A stretch of DNA of 23,061 bases from Dehalococcoidia bacterium (GTDB taxonomy: Bacteria > Chloroflexota > Dehalococcoidia > UBA2979). The stretch is from positions 1-23,061 of the forward strand of contig SHYS01000014.1 in NCBI GenBank assembly GCA_009692685.1. Direction: 5' to 3'. A program made the translations under genes and the position numbers. The first letter of the stretch is position 1. Each line of letters starts with the position of its first letter. Shown here piece after piece: positions 22,636 to 23,061 of this stretch. Below the pieces are notes generated by a model that worked only from the letters and a program-made list of their open reading frames with translations, had not been told where the DNA came from and ran no database searches.

Positions 22636-23061
22636 TCAGTCGGTCGGGGGTGGTGTCTCCCCGCCGGGCGCATCCTCGCGCATGGGGGCGGTCTGCGCCA
22701 GTCGGTAGCGGAAATCGCAGTACGCGGCTCCTTGCATGATGGTCTGGCTGCGGTCGAGGTGGAGGCCGTCCGAATAGCCCTCGGACAGGGCGAAGTCCCG
22801 GTTGCAGGAGAGCAGGAAGCCGAGGTCGGCAGCCCGCATCCGGCGGTACATCTCCGCGAAGCGGCAGCCGACGACGTTGAAGTCGAGGCGCTCGGCGTCT
22901 TCGCGCAGCGTCTCGATCGCGAGGTCGCCCCCCGCGCCACCCCACGAGTCCTTCACCTGCACGAATCCGCCGAGGTCGGTACGACCGAGGGCGGCGGCCA
23001 CATCCCGCCCCTGCTGCCGCGCGATCTCCTCGATGGTCTCGCGGGCGATGGCGTGCGCGCG
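22636..23061 (-). CDS. ATC-hydrolase-like protein (L-2-amino-thiazoline-4-carboxylate hydrolase family), partial
   Basis: The 5' end lies beyond the right edge, and about 141 C-terminal residues are seen. FNVVGCRFAEMYRRMRAADLGFLLSCNRDFALSEGYSDGLHLDRSQTIMQGAAYCDFRY carries the pattern typical of this family: xCRxAEMY, LSCNRD, a Q-T-I-M-x-G motif and CDFRY, with its three Cys candidates for catalysis or metal binding. Named members open the thiazoline ring in L-cysteine production by soil pseudomonads, but most relatives have unknown substrates. The tail after YRLAQTAPM is short and Pro-rich. Gene neighbours do not suggest a pathway. Ends in TGA. Confidence 0.8.
   Translation of the reverse strand, partial: RAHAIARETIEEIARQQGRDVAAALGRTDLGGFVQVKDSWGGAGGDLAIETLREDAERLDFNVVGCRFAEMYRRMRAADLGFLLSCNRDFALSEGYSDGLHLDRSQTIMQGAAYCDFRYRLAQTAPMREDAPGGETPPPTD

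Noticed and set aside
21573..22940. A 455-codon minus-strand frame
   Set aside because: Only the middle section matches the P1 peptidase; the rest is shadow of the thioredoxin-fold and ATC-hydrolase genes in other frames.

Overview
The window is high-GC DNA from a free-living-type bacterium. The gene mix is a luciferase-like (F420/FMN-type) oxidoreductase, SDR, alpha/beta hydrolase, flavin reductase, fumarylacetoacetate-hydrolase (FAH) protein, ATC-hydrolase-like protein, P1 peptidase, a sortase and degraded flagellin. It resembles metabolically versatile Chloroflexota or Actinomycetota, and I lean towards Chloroflexota. This is inference from gene content only: there is no rRNA or marker protein to settle it.

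Layout. 1-1255 (-): a frameshifted polytopic membrane protein running off the left edge. 1480-4296 (+): an MFS transporter, a small CopD-like membrane protein and a CorA Mg2+ channel, probably one operon. 4300-5007 (-): a sortase with its own promoter. 5197-5322 (+): a possible tiny membrane protein. 5334-6647 (-): an NTF2-like protein plus SDR operon. 6787-7784 (-): an alpha/beta hydrolase and a 100-residue unknown protein, closed by a hairpin. 7916-8410 (+): a flavin reductase divergent from the hydrolase. 8546-9706 (+): a lytic transglycosylase with a degenerate LytM domain, whose stop codon lies inside the tRNA-His gene (9691-9767). 9887-11032 (+): a PDZ lipoprotein.

11135-14903 is a damaged zone. 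A flagellin gene (one frameshift, two amber codons) is fused in frame to a headless, frameshifted beta-propeller gene. An intact tandem zinc-finger gene follows. On the other strand is a headless, twice-frameshifted tandem nitrilase-fold gene that begins at the stop codon of a FAH gene. 14904-16247 (-): FAH protein and a helical unknown protein. 16248-16497: an AT-rich promoter region with a long palindrome. 16498-18782 (+): a histone-H1-like Lys/Ala/Pro repeat protein with terminator hairpin, a short CysS/MshC-type ligase and a hemerythrin. 18826-23061 (-): a redoxin pseudogene, a luciferase-like monooxygenase, a P1-family peptidase pseudogene, a thioredoxin-fold protein without CxxC, and an ATC-hydrolase-like protein cut by the right edge.

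Cross-cutting signals are the main interest. (1) TAG is the dominant stop codon: by hand count 20 of 25 gene ends, with 3 TGA and 2 TAA, opposite to the usual high-GC preference. (2) All four in-frame nonsense codons in broken genes are also TAG. (3) Six genes carry about 13 lesions while about 14 kb of other coding sequence carries none, so random sequencing error is a poor explanation. (4) Promoters look like extended -10 elements, and three genes without a Shine-Dalgarno have TAnnnT exactly 6 nt before the start codon (leaderless). (5) Strong hairpins at gene ends lack U-tracts. I found no CRISPR array, insertion sequence or recognisable defence system. No gene-free stretch exceeds 300 bases; the longest (16248-16497) is described below.
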